Positions 17,055 to 27,109 of a stretch of 64,000 bases of DNA are shown in pieces. Every line of letters begins with the position of its first letter. The first letter of the stretch is position 1. Source of the stretch: Saprospiraceae bacterium. GTDB taxonomy: Bacteria > Bacteroidota > Bacteroidia > Chitinophagales > Saprospiraceae. The stretch lies in NCBI GenBank assembly GCA_016720635.1, contig JADKKF010000013.1, positions 86,984 to 150,983 of the forward strand, in the 5' to 3' direction. The translations under genes and the position numbers were made by a program. The notes under the pieces are model-generated. The model saw only the letters and a list, made by a program, of their open reading frames with translations. It did no database searches and was not told the origin of the DNA.

Positions 17055-19481
17055 TTAGTATTTAATCAATTTCTTGAGGATTCGCTTATCTTGAGATTCA
17101 ATTATTAAAAAATATACACCTTGGTTCTGGAGTTCAAACTCAGTCCCTATATTAATGGTAGAATTTTGGTGACTACTTGAAGAATTCATTGATTTTGAAA
17201 AAATCAATTGTCCATGTACATTAATACATTTTATCTTAAAATCTTGTCCTCCAAATGGATCCTGCATGAATTGTAGATTCACTTTATCGGAAAATGGATT
17301 TGGATAAACTGCAAGTATATCGTCGGGTAAAATAGAAACCGTAGAAACAGGACAACCTGTGCCCGTCGTCTTAAAGACCAGGGTCGAGGTATATGCACTG
17401 GTATCAAAGGCACAAATGGTTTTTACTTGAAATTCATATTCTGTACATTCACTCAGGCCTGAGATATTAAAGGATTGAGTCGTATCAGCCTTATCCATCC
17501 ACATTGAAGTTCCTTTTTTCTTATATCTATACAGATATGCAATGCCATCCATGATCGATGTCCATCGCAAAGTTGCACTCGCAGGAGTAAGATTTGTAAC
17601 TTGAATTGAATCGGCAGTTGGACAAATTCTTTCTAGCAACTCGATGCACAAATCTGCTACTCCTCCAGTCGTAAACGTATCGCAAGGATAGGGAGCTATG
17701 CTATCAAGTGAAGTAAATGGTTTTATGCTCATTCTCATCCTCGCTGTGCCTCCATTTATATTCCATGGAATATTCAAAGTGCCTGTTACTTTGCTAGTAT
17801 TTTGAACTACTCTGCCTACTGATTTTTCAACATTGGGATCAAATACGCCATCTCGATTCAAGTCTGTCCAAATATAGACATGTCTTTTTCCTATAGTATC
17901 AATCGTTTTAGGTAATAAAATTTGATAATTATAATTCATCGCTTCTTTGAGCGAAGTCGTGAATTGAGATTTTAAAGCATATCCCGAAGTATCGGATCTG
18001 AATACCACACCTGAACTATTGATGTTAAAACTGTCCAAAACGCTTTTCAAACTATTGCCTTTAGAGAGACAATTTGCTTTACAATCTCCTGTATAGGCTA
18101 ATGCTGCTTGCATGGCTCCAAAGAGATTTAATCGACCACCTGAAACACAATCTGACAAAAGATTAACTTTTTTATCCACAGATTCCAATATCATCTTTTT
18201 TACTAGCAAAGAAGCTGCTGCTGGATCCTGCTTAGCTAGAGTAATTAGCCCTAGACTTGGCACTGAGTACATCAAGCCAACAGCACCAACCACCAAAGGG
18301 GTAGAAAATGAAGTACCTGAAGTTTGAAAATATTGATTATTTTGATGTAGTGTATAAACATCCTCACCCGGGGCCGCTAAATCCACGTTTTTTATACCAT
18401 AACCAGAAAATGTCCTCTCGTCATCCCAATTAGATGCTGTAACAGCCACCAAGTGTTCACTACTGCAAAGGGAAGGTATATCGCCTACTACATCTACATT
18501 AACATCATTGTTAGCAGTAGCCCCTATATTTAGGATTCCTACTTCTCCCAGTGCATTATAGTAACCGCACCATATCGGCACATCGTTTTCAAACATTTCA
18601 TCTAAACCAAAGGATGAATTGGTAGCCACAATAAATGCACCTTTTGCGCCATTGGTTTGATTATACAACAAACGCAGTTTTCGAGCATATTCATAAGCTT
18701 CAATGATTTCAGATTCTGTATCTGATAATTCTTTTATGGTTATGATTTTTATATTCCAGTTTACACCTGTCATCCCCGTGGAATTATTACCTTGTGCGCC
18801 GATCAATGCATTGATGTTCAATCCGTGATCTATTCCTGATGTTATTTGAACAGAACCATTGTTGAGGTCGGTATTGTACCCATAATAGTCATCCTTATAT
18901 CCATTCAGATCATCGTCAATATTATTGTTTGGAATTTCACCACGATTTATCCATAAAGTGCTTTTCAAATCATAGTGATTTAGATCTGTGCCTGTATCTA
19001 TTACCGCCACAACGATGGTGTCACCAAGAGCCGTAAGTCCACCCGTAGAAATATCCCATGCGAGTTCGGCATCAATATCTGCATCCACGGTTGAGCCGGT
19101 TTCTTGACCAATATTTCGCAAATGCCACATTCTATTCCATCGAGAATCATTGGGTATCCTATCTCTTTTTTTAGCGATATGATTAAACTGGGCAGCTAAA
19201 ATCGAATTATTATTCCTCAATGCGGCTAAATACTCATATTCATTGGTAATTGCGTAGTCGATAGTTACTTTATGAATATTCAAGTCAGCTGCGATTGTTT
19301 CTAAATTAAATGCTACCAAATTCCCTTGATAATCAGTTAAATAAGGTAAAATTTCATTTGGAGACACCTCTTTATCAAATTGGACTAAAAACTCGCCTAG
19401 TTTGTGGTTAAGCAATTGTGCTCTAGAATCTGACCCAAGAGCAAAAAACAATATAGCTAAAATTACAATCTTTTTTATCAT
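17055..19481 (-). CDS. Secreted S8 (subtilisin-like) serine peptidase with Fn3 and T9SS type A sorting domain
   Basis: 808 residues. A signal peptide (MIKKIVILAILFFALGSDSRA) comes first. The subtilase domain, about 110-465, has its triad visible as D162 (AVIDTGTDLNHYDL), H219 (IDHGLNINALIGA) and S391 (GTSFSTP). The usual HGTH is HGLN, a mild deviation. A GEVD-type domain and a fibronectin type III-like module (about 640-715) follow. The C-terminus carries the type A sorting domain starting AVYPNPFSDKVNL. It is exported by T9SS and probably digests extracellular protein. No clear promoter was picked upstream. Confidence 0.9.
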   Translation of the reverse strand: MIKKIVILAILFFALGSDSRAQLLNHKLGEFLVQFDKEVSPNEILPYLTDYQGNLVAFNLETIAADLNIHKVTIDYAITNEYEYLAALRNNNSILAAQFNHIAKKRDRIPNDSRWNRMWHLRNIGQETGSTVDADIDAELAWDISTGGLTALGDTIVVAVIDTGTDLNHYDLKSTLWINRGEIPNNNIDDDLNGYKDDYYGYNTDLNNGSVQITSGIDHGLNINALIGAQGNNSTGMTGVNWNIKIITIKELSDTESEIIEAYEYARKLRLLYNQTNGAKGAFIVATNSSFGLDEMFENDVPIWCGYYNALGEVGILNIGATANNDVNVDVVGDIPSLCSSEHLVAVTASNWDDERTFSGYGIKNVDLAAPGEDVYTLHQNNQYFQTSGTSFSTPLVVGAVGLMYSVPSLGLITLAKQDPAAASLLVKKMILESVDKKVNLLSDCVSGGRLNLFGAMQAALAYTGDCKANCLSKGNSLKSVLDSFNINSSGVVFRSDTSGYALKSQFTTSLKEAMNYNYQILLPKTIDTIGKRHVYIWTDLNRDGVFDPNVEKSVGRVVQNTSKVTGTLNIPWNINGGTARMRMSIKPFTSLDSIAPYPCDTFTTGGVADLCIELLERICPTADSIQVTNLTPASATLRWTSIMDGIAYLYRYKKKGTSMWMDKADTTQSFNISGLSECTEYEFQVKTICAFDTSAYTSTLVFKTTGTGCPVSTVSILPDDILAVYPNPFSDKVNLQFMQDPFGGQDFKIKCINVHGQLIFSKSMNSSSSHQNSTINIGTEFELQNQGVYFLIIESQDKRILKKLIKY

Positions 19482-19767
19482 AAAAATAAAATAAATAAAA
19501 TGAAAATACTTTGAATTTCCAATAAATCAATACAATAATTCGAAATAAATGAAAGTTTGTTTTTTGATTTAACTTTATATTAATGGATTATTAAGAACAA
19601 ATGTAATAATAATTCACTTACTTTGTGCATTAAAACAGTACAAATCCACAAAAAGAAACTAAAATTATCATACAACAATTTAATTAATTTTTGGCACCCA
19701 TTCTTTTAAAAAATATTGAGATTTTCTTGAATTATACAATTGAATATGCTTTTAATTGGTTTTTCCC
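19482..19767. other. Intergenic stretch between divergent subtilase and PorE-like genes
   Basis: AT-rich leader DNA with no supportable ORF. No RNA gene or strong hairpin was seen. The right end leads into the promoter at 19768. Confidence 0.5.
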
Positions 19768-19798
19768 TTTGAATTGGTATTTCAATAAAGCATCTTTG
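19768..19798 (+). promoter_or_regulatory. Promoter for the PorE-like gene
   Basis: TTTG at 19768-19771, a 19-base spacer, then CATCTTTG at 19791-19798, one mismatch from TAnnTTTG. Initiation near 19805 would leave only a few bases before the GTG start at 19813, so the mRNA would be nearly leaderless. Confidence 0.5.
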
Positions 19799-19812
19799 CA
19801 TTTAGTTGGGCT

Positions 19813-21915
19813 GTGTTTATTTTTTTGTTAAATAACACAAATTCTAATGCACAGAACAATCCTTCAGAATTAAGTAAAACTTTCGATTATAACGCACTTG
19901 ATTTTGCACTCCAAAAATATTGGAAATTAGACCAACCTCAAGATGAAGCCGAGTGGGATAAATGGTGGTTGGCTGCTCAAGCAAAAGGCGACAATGCACT
20001 TGCAGAAAAAATACTAAGTGCTTATCAGGGAGCTAAAGGACAGAGCGACAAAATATCCTTGTGGAAAGCAACTATCGCTCAAAACAAAGGTAAATACATC
20101 GATGCAAAGGCGTGGCTGGAACAAATTTCTAACAATAAAGATGAGAAATATTACAGCCTGGTTTCTAGCATTTTATTTTCATTAAAAAATGATTACGATA
20201 GCCCTCAAAATAAAATTAAAACCCTGAAAACTCCAATTCCAGGACAATCAAGGATAAAAATAGCTGCCTTCAAAAACAAAATACAATATAAAGTTTTTAA
20301 CCTCCCTGAAAAAACTGGAGATACTATTTTTGAGAATAACCTACAAATTGGTACGGACCAAATAGCTATGTTCAACCAATCATTGATGGATTATTCTAAA
20401 AATGAGATTCTGAATAAAGTCGTATTTTGTTCAACAGAATTTGACCCAAATTGGCGTCCACCTTACGCTTATTCATCCAAATCTAGGCTCTATGAAGCTT
20501 CTATTATTGGAGAAGGAGCTTATGTCAATGTAAAACCCATACCTTTTAGTTTAGGACAATACTGCGATTTGTCCCCAAGCATTTCTCCAGACGGTCAATA
20601 TCTATATTTCAGCTCCAACAGACCTGAAAGCGTTGGTGGGTTTGATATTTATAGAAGCAAAAACAGTCAAGGATTTTGGTTGCCACCAGTGAGGCTGGAT
20701 AAGACCATAAATACCAAAGGAAATGAATTGAGTCCCTTTTTCATGAACGATCAGTTGTATTTTTCTAGTGATTTTCATGCAGGATTTGGAGGATTGGATA
20801 TTTTTTCTTCCCAATTTAGTGCAAACGAATTTCAAGCCCCCGTAAATCTAGGAAAGCCGATCAACACAGAGAAGGACGAATGGTCCTATACCATAGATGG
20901 TCCTAGTTTAAGAGGGTATTGGAACAGCAATAGAAATCCAAATCAAAATTGTCAGATTTATTTTCATCAAAAAAAGCAAAAACAAATCCAATTCACGGTA
21001 AAAGACCTAGAAACTAATCTTCCAATTGGGGGAGCTTTGATTGATCTTAGCAGATGCAACCTCCCGAGTCAAATAACAGATGAAAATGGAATTTATAAGC
21101 TTGATCTTCCAGATTTGATCGATGGGATCGTTGCCATCCAACGACGCGGATATTCTAATATCGAGATTAAACTGAATGCGCAAGAGTTAAAATCAGATTT
21201 TAAAACCTTCGATTTAAGACTGAGAAGAAGCAAGAAATTGGATGAAGGAATTGTTTTAGACAGCTTGACATCAAAGCCGGTTCATGGGGCTTATGTAGTG
21301 GCTATCAATACAGGCGATGGAGAATACGATGAGACTTATACTGACCATGACGGAAAATTTAGGACCTGGATACTCCCTGGATACGAGCACAAGATTATCA
21401 TCTCAAAAACGGGATATCAAAGAAATCTCACTAGGGTTCGAAAATCTGATGAAATCAGCAATTCCCTAAATAGGACGATACATTTAGTTCCTGGCGCTAA
21501 CGTTTTTATCCAAGAAGAAGTTGAAATAAATACATATTTAAAAGAAAAAACAGAATTGCAAGAGGCTGTCCAAGATAGCATCGAAGCGGCTTCTATGCTA
21601 AAAAATAATATGACCCGAATAGATACCTCGGCCTCAGAAATTACATTTACCAGTGGAAAATTGATCCAGGTTGTAACTCATCTTAATGAAAATTTTAAGC
21701 CAGAAATGGCCAATCAGTTTTTGGATTTTGGCTTAGTATATTTTAAACAAGATGCAAAATATACGCGCATTTATATTGAAGAATTGCCCTCGTCTTCCAA
21801 TGAATTACCATTGTTGATTCAATTGCGAAAAAATAACTATCCAGATGCTTTTTACTACAAAATTTTAACTCCAGAAAAATTCATTCGTTTGATACCAAAG
21901 GTAGGTAAGAAATGA
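19813..21915 (+). CDS. PorE-like periplasmic/outer-membrane protein: PD40 propeller plus carboxypeptidase-regulatory-like domains, no OmpA domain
   Basis: 700 residues from a GTG start. An in-frame TAA at 19786 limits any upstream extension, and the first residues (FIFLLNNTNSNAQ) form a short signal peptide. The first 150 residues look like TPR-type helices. PD40/WD40-like blades follow (SPSISPDGQYLYFSSNRP, ELSPFFMNDQLYFSSDF). Two carboxypeptidase-regulatory-like folds follow (DLETNLPIGGALI ... DENGIYKLDL and DSLTSKPVHGAYVVAI ... DHDGKF). This is the order seen in T9SS PorE and related proteins, but the C-terminal OmpA peptidoglycan-binding domain is not recognisable. A structural or secretion accessory role is inferred. 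Confidence 0.7.
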   Translation: MFIFLLNNTNSNAQNNPSELSKTFDYNALDFALQKYWKLDQPQDEAEWDKWWLAAQAKGDNALAEKILSAYQGAKGQSDKISLWKATIAQNKGKYIDAKAWLEQISNNKDEKYYSLVSSILFSLKNDYDSPQNKIKTLKTPIPGQSRIKIAAFKNKIQYKVFNLPEKTGDTIFENNLQIGTDQIAMFNQSLMDYSKNEILNKVVFCSTEFDPNWRPPYAYSSKSRLYEASIIGEGAYVNVKPIPFSLGQYCDLSPSISPDGQYLYFSSNRPESVGGFDIYRSKNSQGFWLPPVRLDKTINTKGNELSPFFMNDQLYFSSDFHAGFGGLDIFSSQFSANEFQAPVNLGKPINTEKDEWSYTIDGPSLRGYWNSNRNPNQNCQIYFHQKKQKQIQFTVKDLETNLPIGGALIDLSRCNLPSQITDENGIYKLDLPDLIDGIVAIQRRGYSNIEIKLNAQELKSDFKTFDLRLRRSKKLDEGIVLDSLTSKPVHGAYVVAINTGDGEYDETYTDHDGKFRTWILPGYEHKIIISKTGYQRNLTRVRKSDEISNSLNRTIHLVPGANVFIQEEVEINTYLKEKTELQEAVQDSIEAASMLKNNMTRIDTSASEITFTSGKLIQVVTHLNENFKPEMANQFLDFGLVYFKQDAKYTRIYIEELPSSSNELPLLIQLRKNNYPDAFYYKILTPEKFIRLIPKVGKK

Positions 21916-22050
21916 TGTTTTTTGTATTAATACGAAAGCTCAAATGTTCTGAAATAGGTATATTGTCAGGGTTGGATTAAAATCATTTGTAAAACTCAGA
22001 GCAGGGATAGATTGATTTAAAATTTAAATATTTAATTAGAATAAAATAGA

Positions 22051-23928
22051 ATGCCAAAGCAGGTAACATTATTTATAAAACGGTTATTACCACTTTTAAT
22101 TCTTTATTTCCTTTTTAGAATATTATTTATTTTGTTAAATAATAATCTCTTGCATGTTTACAATATAAAAGATTGGATTTGGATATTACTCGGTGGGATT
22201 CGATTTGATATTTCAGGGGCATTGTACACGATGAGTGTCCTTGCATTAAGCCACCTAGTCTGGTATAGAGGATTGTTGAAAGGCTGGTTTCACCAAATAT
22301 TAAAATTCATATATGCCTTCAGCAACACGCTCTTTTTTATGTTGAGTTTGATGGATTTATTTTATTTCAAATTCAATTTAAAAAGGTCAGGTTGGGATGC
22401 CTTAGTTTCACTTGGAAATGTAAGCGCCGAACTCAAAATACAAATGCTCAAAGAGTACTGGTTTTTACCCATTGTTGTGATTTTATTGTACTGGTTTTTT
22501 GGCAAATTATATGATCGATATGCACCCAAAGAATATGTCCCCCAATCATGGTACAAACAGTTGATAGGAGCCTTAATCATCATTGGATTATTTTTAATTG
22601 GTGTGCGTGGAGGGGTTCAATTGAGGCCCTTAGATGAAAATGTTGCATTCCAATATGCAGAATCAAAGCACGTACCCGCTGTTTTGAACACTCCGCTGGT
22701 TCTCTTGACCTCCATGACTAGACCAGGGCTCGACCCAGTAAACTTTTTTACAGACCAAAGATGCAATGAATTGTATCCCATGGTCCAACAATACAAACCA
22801 AAATTTGAAAATAAACGCAATATAGTATTTATCATCATGGAAGGTTGTAGCCAAGAATGGTTACAAACTTTCAATCCAAAAGCCAAATCGGTGATGCCTT
22901 TTTTGGATAGCTTGGCTTTAAAAAGTAGCATCTGGACCAATATGTATTCCAATGCCAAAAGATCTGCTGAAGGGATAACAGCGATTTTAACATCTATTCC
23001 TGCGCTCATGGAAGCTCCCTTTCCATTGTCAATATACCAGGCAAACCAAGTAGAGGGAATTGGAAAAATGGCTAAAAATCAAGGCTATGCCACATACTTT
23101 AGCCACGGGGCTCACAAAGGGTCTTTAGGGCTAGAACATCTCGCCAAACAGGCTGGTTTCGAAAAAACGCATTGCATGGATGATTACCCAAATAAGGGAG
23201 ATTATGATGGAACTTGGGGCATTTGGGACGAGCCATATTTTCATTTTTTCTTAAGAGAAACCTCAAAATTACCAGAGCCTTTTCTAGCAACAATTTTCAC
23301 GCTTAGCAGTCACCATCCATATGTATTGCCACCGGGTATAAAATCAAATCCGAAATTAAATGAGGTTGAAAATACATTTTCTTATTTGGATTTTTCGTTA
23401 AAATCATATTTTAGTGAAGCTCAAAAACAATCTTGGTATCAACAGAGTATTTTCATCATTCTATCTGATCACTCCACTCCTACTGCCGATCCAATTTTTG
23501 GAACTGCAATTGGTTCTTATAGAATTCCGTTATTGGTATTTGATCCCCAAAACCCAAACCCAAATGTTCAGAAACAATTAGCCCAACAAATCGATATTTT
23601 GCCATTAATGGCCAAATTTGTAGGATATACGGAGCCTATCCTAAGCTTTGGTAAAGATCCAGAAGATTTAACAAAAAGCTGGGCTTATAACTTTCAATCA
23701 GGGAATTTCAGGTTTATCACAGACAGCCTATGGTATATTTCTGACAATAATATGGAATTAAAAGAAATATTTGATGCTAAAAAAGACCCAAAAATGCAGA
23801 AAAATATTATTGAAAAGCAAAAAAAGGAAAAAAATGCAAAAGCTCTTGACATCATGAAAGCTATACGACAACAATACAATAACCGAATGCGCCAAAACAA
23901 GTGCAACTATGATAAGAATGAAAATTAG
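22051..23928 (+). CDS. LTA synthase family membrane sulfatase-fold phosphotransferase
   Basis: 625 residues. About five membrane helices occupy the first 190 residues. A periplasmic alkaline-phosphatase/sulfatase fold domain follows: NIVFIIMEGCSQEW (metal ligand E), NAKRSAEGITAILTSIP (probable nucleophile region), FTLSSHHPY and the distal SDHST. Bacteroidota lack lipoteichoic acid, so this enzyme more probably transfers phosphoglycerol or phosphoethanolamine to a lipid or glycan (inference). It is followed 46 bp later by the asparaginase-like gene. Confidence 0.85.
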   Translation: MPKQVTLFIKRLLPLLILYFLFRILFILLNNNLLHVYNIKDWIWILLGGIRFDISGALYTMSVLALSHLVWYRGLLKGWFHQILKFIYAFSNTLFFMLSLMDLFYFKFNLKRSGWDALVSLGNVSAELKIQMLKEYWFLPIVVILLYWFFGKLYDRYAPKEYVPQSWYKQLIGALIIIGLFLIGVRGGVQLRPLDENVAFQYAESKHVPAVLNTPLVLLTSMTRPGLDPVNFFTDQRCNELYPMVQQYKPKFENKRNIVFIIMEGCSQEWLQTFNPKAKSVMPFLDSLALKSSIWTNMYSNAKRSAEGITAILTSIPALMEAPFPLSIYQANQVEGIGKMAKNQGYATYFSHGAHKGSLGLEHLAKQAGFEKTHCMDDYPNKGDYDGTWGIWDEPYFHFFLRETSKLPEPFLATIFTLSSHHPYVLPPGIKSNPKLNEVENTFSYLDFSLKSYFSEAQKQSWYQQSIFIILSDHSTPTADPIFGTAIGSYRIPLLVFDPQNPNPNVQKQLAQQIDILPLMAKFVGYTEPILSFGKDPEDLTKSWAYNFQSGNFRFITDSLWYISDNNMELKEIFDAKKDPKMQKNIIEKQKKEKNAKALDIMKAIRQQYNNRMRQNKCNYDKNEN

Positions 23929-23974
23929 AAATCCTAATAATATTTTTAACTTTGCCTTATAAATAATTTATGCG

Positions 23975-24472
23975 ATGATTCAACTGTTTGTTACTGGCGG
24001 GACTTTTGATAAAGAATACAATCTTATAACTGGTGAATTATTTTTCAAAGACAGTCATTTGCCAGAAATGATCAATAAAGGGCGATGCACGTTGGATATT
24101 GATGTGAAAACCTTGATGATGATAGACAGTCTCGCGATGACGCCAGAGGATATGGATATTATCGTCCATAATTGCAAAAAATCACCAGCAGACAAAATAA
24201 TTCTAACCCATGGAACCGATCGTATGGTTAGGACAGCCGAAGTTTTGGCACAAGCTAATATTGACAAAACCATCGTCTTGACAGGGGCCATGATTCCTTA
24301 TGCCTTCGGAAATTCAAGCGACGGATTTTTTAATCTCGGATCAGCACTCGCCTTCGTGCAAACGCTAGATACGGGGGTATATATCGTGATGAATGGCCGA
24401 TATTTTGATTGGGACAAGGTTCAGAAAAATAAGCAAACAGGCAATTTTGAAGAAATCATTTTACCTATATAG
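23975..24472 (+). CDS. Asparaginase N-terminal domain protein, single domain
   Basis: 165 residues, about half of a type I/II L-asparaginase. The two active-site threonine loops are present: VTGGTFDKEYN near the N-terminus and THGTDRMVRTAEVL around residue 88, followed by TIVLTGAMIPY. The C-terminal small domain is absent, and the stop comes soon after the N-terminal fold ends (FEEIILPI). Short asparaginase-domain proteins of this size occur in Bacteroidota and proteobacteria, so it may be a natural form rather than a truncation. Activity on asparagine is unproven. Confidence 0.8.
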   Translation: MIQLFVTGGTFDKEYNLITGELFFKDSHLPEMINKGRCTLDIDVKTLMMIDSLAMTPEDMDIIVHNCKKSPADKIILTHGTDRMVRTAEVLAQANIDKTIVLTGAMIPYAFGNSSDGFFNLGSALAFVQTLDTGVYIVMNGRYFDWDKVQKNKQTGNFEEIILPI

Positions 24473-24478
24473 TCTCAT

Positions 24479-25357
24479 TTAATTGCCAATGAGGATATAA
24501 TGGTTTTCATCCAACTTTTCCATTCTGGTGATGGAGATTAATCCCCAATTTTGACCATCCAAAATCATTTTCCATCCTTCATAAGCATCAAGTTTGGATT
24601 CATATATTTTGTTGTCTGCACTCACCCAAATTTTATTTTGATGCGGAAATATAAAATCCTCGCCTTTCATGAACATTGACTTAATGGTTTCAACTTGTTT
24701 TGTCCTAAAATTCCATTTTTTCAGAACCCAATCTGTCGTAGGATTTTTTTGAATGTACCAGACATCCTTTGTATCGCTGGTTTTGATACAGCGTCCTATT
24801 TGATGATCTATCTTTTCAGTCTTCTTGGTTTTGAAATTATACAGAACCAATTCGTGAGGCTCTGCTACAAGGAACAAGGCGACCAATTCAGGATCAATAA
24901 AACTATAATATCCTATATTCTTTAAGCTGGGAATCATATTATAACCCTTTGAAGATCTATCCGCAGGATACGCCCACAGAAACTGATCGCTTTTGTTATT
25001 TTCCACTCTAACACAGGTTAAAATTTCTGTACCTTTTAGCCACTGAGGCGAATATTCAGATTGGGTCGTGGCTGTTATTCTTTGCAAGGTTTTGTGTGGA
25101 AAATTCAACGCATAAATATCAGTATTTAAAGTGTCAAGTTTTTGGTTAGCTGTATATAATAAAACTGAGTCCTTAGCATAGAAAGGCTGATTATTATAAT
25201 AACCAATATTGTGATTGTCGATAAGTGAAATAGAGGTGACTTTTGACGAAAGACCGACGGTCTCAAAAGTGGCTAAATATACGTTCTGAATAGGAATTTG
25301 GCTACCTAAAGAGGAGATAATAAGGTGAAAATTGAAAAAAAATAAAAAATATTTCAT
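24479..25357 (-). CDS. Exported TolB/PD40-like beta-propeller protein
   Basis: 292 residues with a signal peptide (MKYFLFFFNFHLIISSLGSQ). Repeated blade-like units include RITATTQSEYSPQWLKGTEI, which resembles a PD40 strand, and DIYALNFPHKTLQRI. The protein is likely a six-bladed periplasmic propeller without an added catalytic domain. The gene is convergent with the asparaginase gene (6 bp apart). The function is unknown; WD40-like proteins of this type often act as binding platforms. Confidence 0.5.
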   Translation of the reverse strand: MKYFLFFFNFHLIISSLGSQIPIQNVYLATFETVGLSSKVTSISLIDNHNIGYYNNQPFYAKDSVLLYTANQKLDTLNTDIYALNFPHKTLQRITATTQSEYSPQWLKGTEILTCVRVENNKSDQFLWAYPADRSSKGYNMIPSLKNIGYYSFIDPELVALFLVAEPHELVLYNFKTKKTEKIDHQIGRCIKTSDTKDVWYIQKNPTTDWVLKKWNFRTKQVETIKSMFMKGEDFIFPHQNKIWVSADNKIYESKLDAYEGWKMILDGQNWGLISITRMEKLDENHYILIGN

Positions 25358-25456
25358 TTTAAAAATAAATTTTTATGCAAAATAATCTAGAAATAACCGA
25401 TAATTTGTACATTTAGGCTAAATAATTATTAAATACCCATAAAATAGATTTTTATT

Positions 25457-25861
25457 ATGATGAATGAGCACATTAGTAGCGTAATGAGTACTAAACTGTA
25501 CACTGTTAATATTGGAGACACCTTGGAGGCCGTGCATGCCATACTTTCAACTAAACGTATTCATCATATACCCGTTTTGGACGGTAAAAGATTGGCTGGT
25601 ATCATAACTACCCACGATTTGTATAAATTAAATTTGCCATTCTCTGAGTATCCAAAAGTGAAAGTAACTGATATAATGACTCCAAAAGTTGCTACTTTAT
25701 ACCCAGATGACAAAGTCGGATCCGCTGCTGAGTTATTTCTAGAGAATCTCTTCCACGCAGTGCCAATCGTCGATGCAGATCACAATTTGATTGGAATCAT
25801 CACTACTTTTGATTTCATCAAATATGAACACAGAAAAGAATATCCAAACCAAAATTTATAA
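25457..25861 (+). CDS. CBS domain pair protein
   Basis: 134 residues forming one Bateman module. CBS1 contains VMSTKLYTVNIGDTLEAVHA and IHHIPVLDGKRLAGIITTHD. CBS2 contains IMTPKVATLYPDDKVGSAAEL and HAVPIVDADHNLIGIITTFD. It is cytosolic and binds adenine nucleotides in known relatives, serving as an energy or ligand sensor. No fused effector. The start could be the second ATG at 25460. Confidence 0.88.
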   Translation: MMNEHISSVMSTKLYTVNIGDTLEAVHAILSTKRIHHIPVLDGKRLAGIITTHDLYKLNLPFSEYPKVKVTDIMTPKVATLYPDDKVGSAAELFLENLFHAVPIVDADHNLIGIITTFDFIKYEHRKEYPNQNL

Positions 25862-25887
25862 GAGATTGGATAATTATATTAATTGGG

Positions 25888-26199
25888 TCAGAGTTCAATA
25901 TCAGAAAGTGATTTTTGTAAAACTTTGACCCAATTTTCTGCTTCTTTTAATTGGTCAAAATTAACACTACTTGCAACTATCTGACCGTTTTTTGCTTTAA
26001 TGTTAAAATAATATTTGTGCTTATGGGTTTCTTGGATATCATAAGAATTCTTTGATATTCCATTGCTTTTTACTGAAGAAATTCCATTTTTGCAATTAGC
26101 CTTATTAGTGTAAGTTTCGCTTTTAATTATTTCTTGTCCCGATGATATCAATCTAAACCTAAAAGATCCATCTCTTTCTTTAAAAATTTCAAAATTCAT
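25888..26199 (-). CDS. YegP-like DUF1508 protein
   Basis: 103 residues. Two DUF1508 repeats are seen: FEIFKERDGSFRFRLISSGQEIIKSETYT with CKNGISSVKSN, and YYFNIKAKNGQIVASS with NWVKVLQKS. The family is small, basic and of unknown function; E. coli YegP is the best known member. Convergent with the CBS gene (26 bp apart). No signal peptide. Confidence 0.8.
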   Translation of the reverse strand: MNFEIFKERDGSFRFRLISSGQEIIKSETYTNKANCKNGISSVKSNGISKNSYDIQETHKHKYYFNIKAKNGQIVASSVNFDQLKEAENWVKVLQKSLSDIEL

Positions 26200-26268
26200 A
26201 GCAATTTCTTTTGTATTCGTTAGACTTCTTAAAGTCCTAAGAGTAACAAAATTTAAACTATAAAATAA

Positions 26269-26943
26269 TTAATCTAAAAGCTTTTTTTTGATTAAATGTA
26301 AAACAAAACTATGTTGTTCTTCGCGTGACATATAACTATTGTCCAATAAAATGGCATCTGGCGCCTGCATCAGAGGGCTATCTTCTCGGGTACTATCGAT
26401 TTTGTCTCGGGATAGCAAATTAGTTTTGATCGCCTCTAGATCTATATCAATATTAGCGCTTTTTAATTCATCGAATCTTCTTTTAGCACGGATATCTGGC
26501 TCCGCCGTCAGAAACAATTTTAGTTCGGCATCTTTTATAACAACCGTCCCAATATCTCTTCCGTCCATCACCACTCCTTTAGCCGCCGCCAATTTTTTTT
26601 GCTGTTCGACCATTTTTTTTCGAATAGAAGGGATAGCACTAATTTCACTAACTCGGTCTGAAACCGTCATTTTCCTAATTTCAGCTTCGACGTTAACCCC
26701 ATTCAACAGCGTAAATTTCCCATTGGGAGTAACAGAAAAATCTATGTCTATGTGCTCCAGGGCTGCTAATACCTCAGGTTCTGATTCGATATTTACCTCA
26801 TTTTGAATAAAATATAAAGTAACCGCTCGGTACATGGCACCTGAGTCGATGTATAAATATCCTAATGATTTGGCTAAATCTTTGGCTAATGTGCTCTTCC
26901 CACAAGAAGAATAACCGTCTATGGCAACGTTGATTTTTTTCAC
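26269..26943 (-). CDS. cmk: Cytidylate kinase
   Basis: Residues from the GTG at 26943 give 224 residues, the normal length. An ATG at 27078 would add 45 residues with no family counterpart, so I prefer the GTG. The P-loop is DGYSSCGKSTLAKDLA. The CMP site is YIDSGAMYRAVT, and VVMDGRDIGTVV and RAKRRFDEL follow. It phosphorylates CMP/dCMP. It is an essential nucleotide metabolism enzyme, here apparently transcribed alone. Confidence 0.9.
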   Translation of the reverse strand: MKKINVAIDGYSSCGKSTLAKDLAKSLGYLYIDSGAMYRAVTLYFIQNEVNIESEPEVLAALEHIDIDFSVTPNGKFTLLNGVNVEAEIRKMTVSDRVSEISAIPSIRKKMVEQQKKLAAAKGVVMDGRDIGTVVIKDAELKLFLTAEPDIRAKRRFDELKSANIDIDLEAIKTNLLSRDKIDSTREDSPLMQAPDAILLDNSYMSREEQHSFVLHLIKKKLLD

Positions 26944-27109
26944 TGAAAAGTTAATTTTTGAAGGACGCTTTTCAGACCACGAAGGAACGCCATTTTGAGC
27001 AAACTTCCAATTAATTTTATAGATTTCTTTCAGGGAAACTCCAATTAAGTTTCTTGGGCAAACCTTAATCAGTGACATAGTTCGCTCCTGTTGTTCCTAT
27101 ACCTTTTAT

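Noticed and set aside
26200..26268. A weak hairpin TTAGACTT/AAGTCCTAA near the yegP-like gene.
   Set aside because: One bulge, a short stem and no T-run, so not enough for a terminator.
26944..27078. The longer Cmk start at 27078.
   Set aside because: It adds 45 residues with no family counterpart; the GTG at 26943 gives the normal length.
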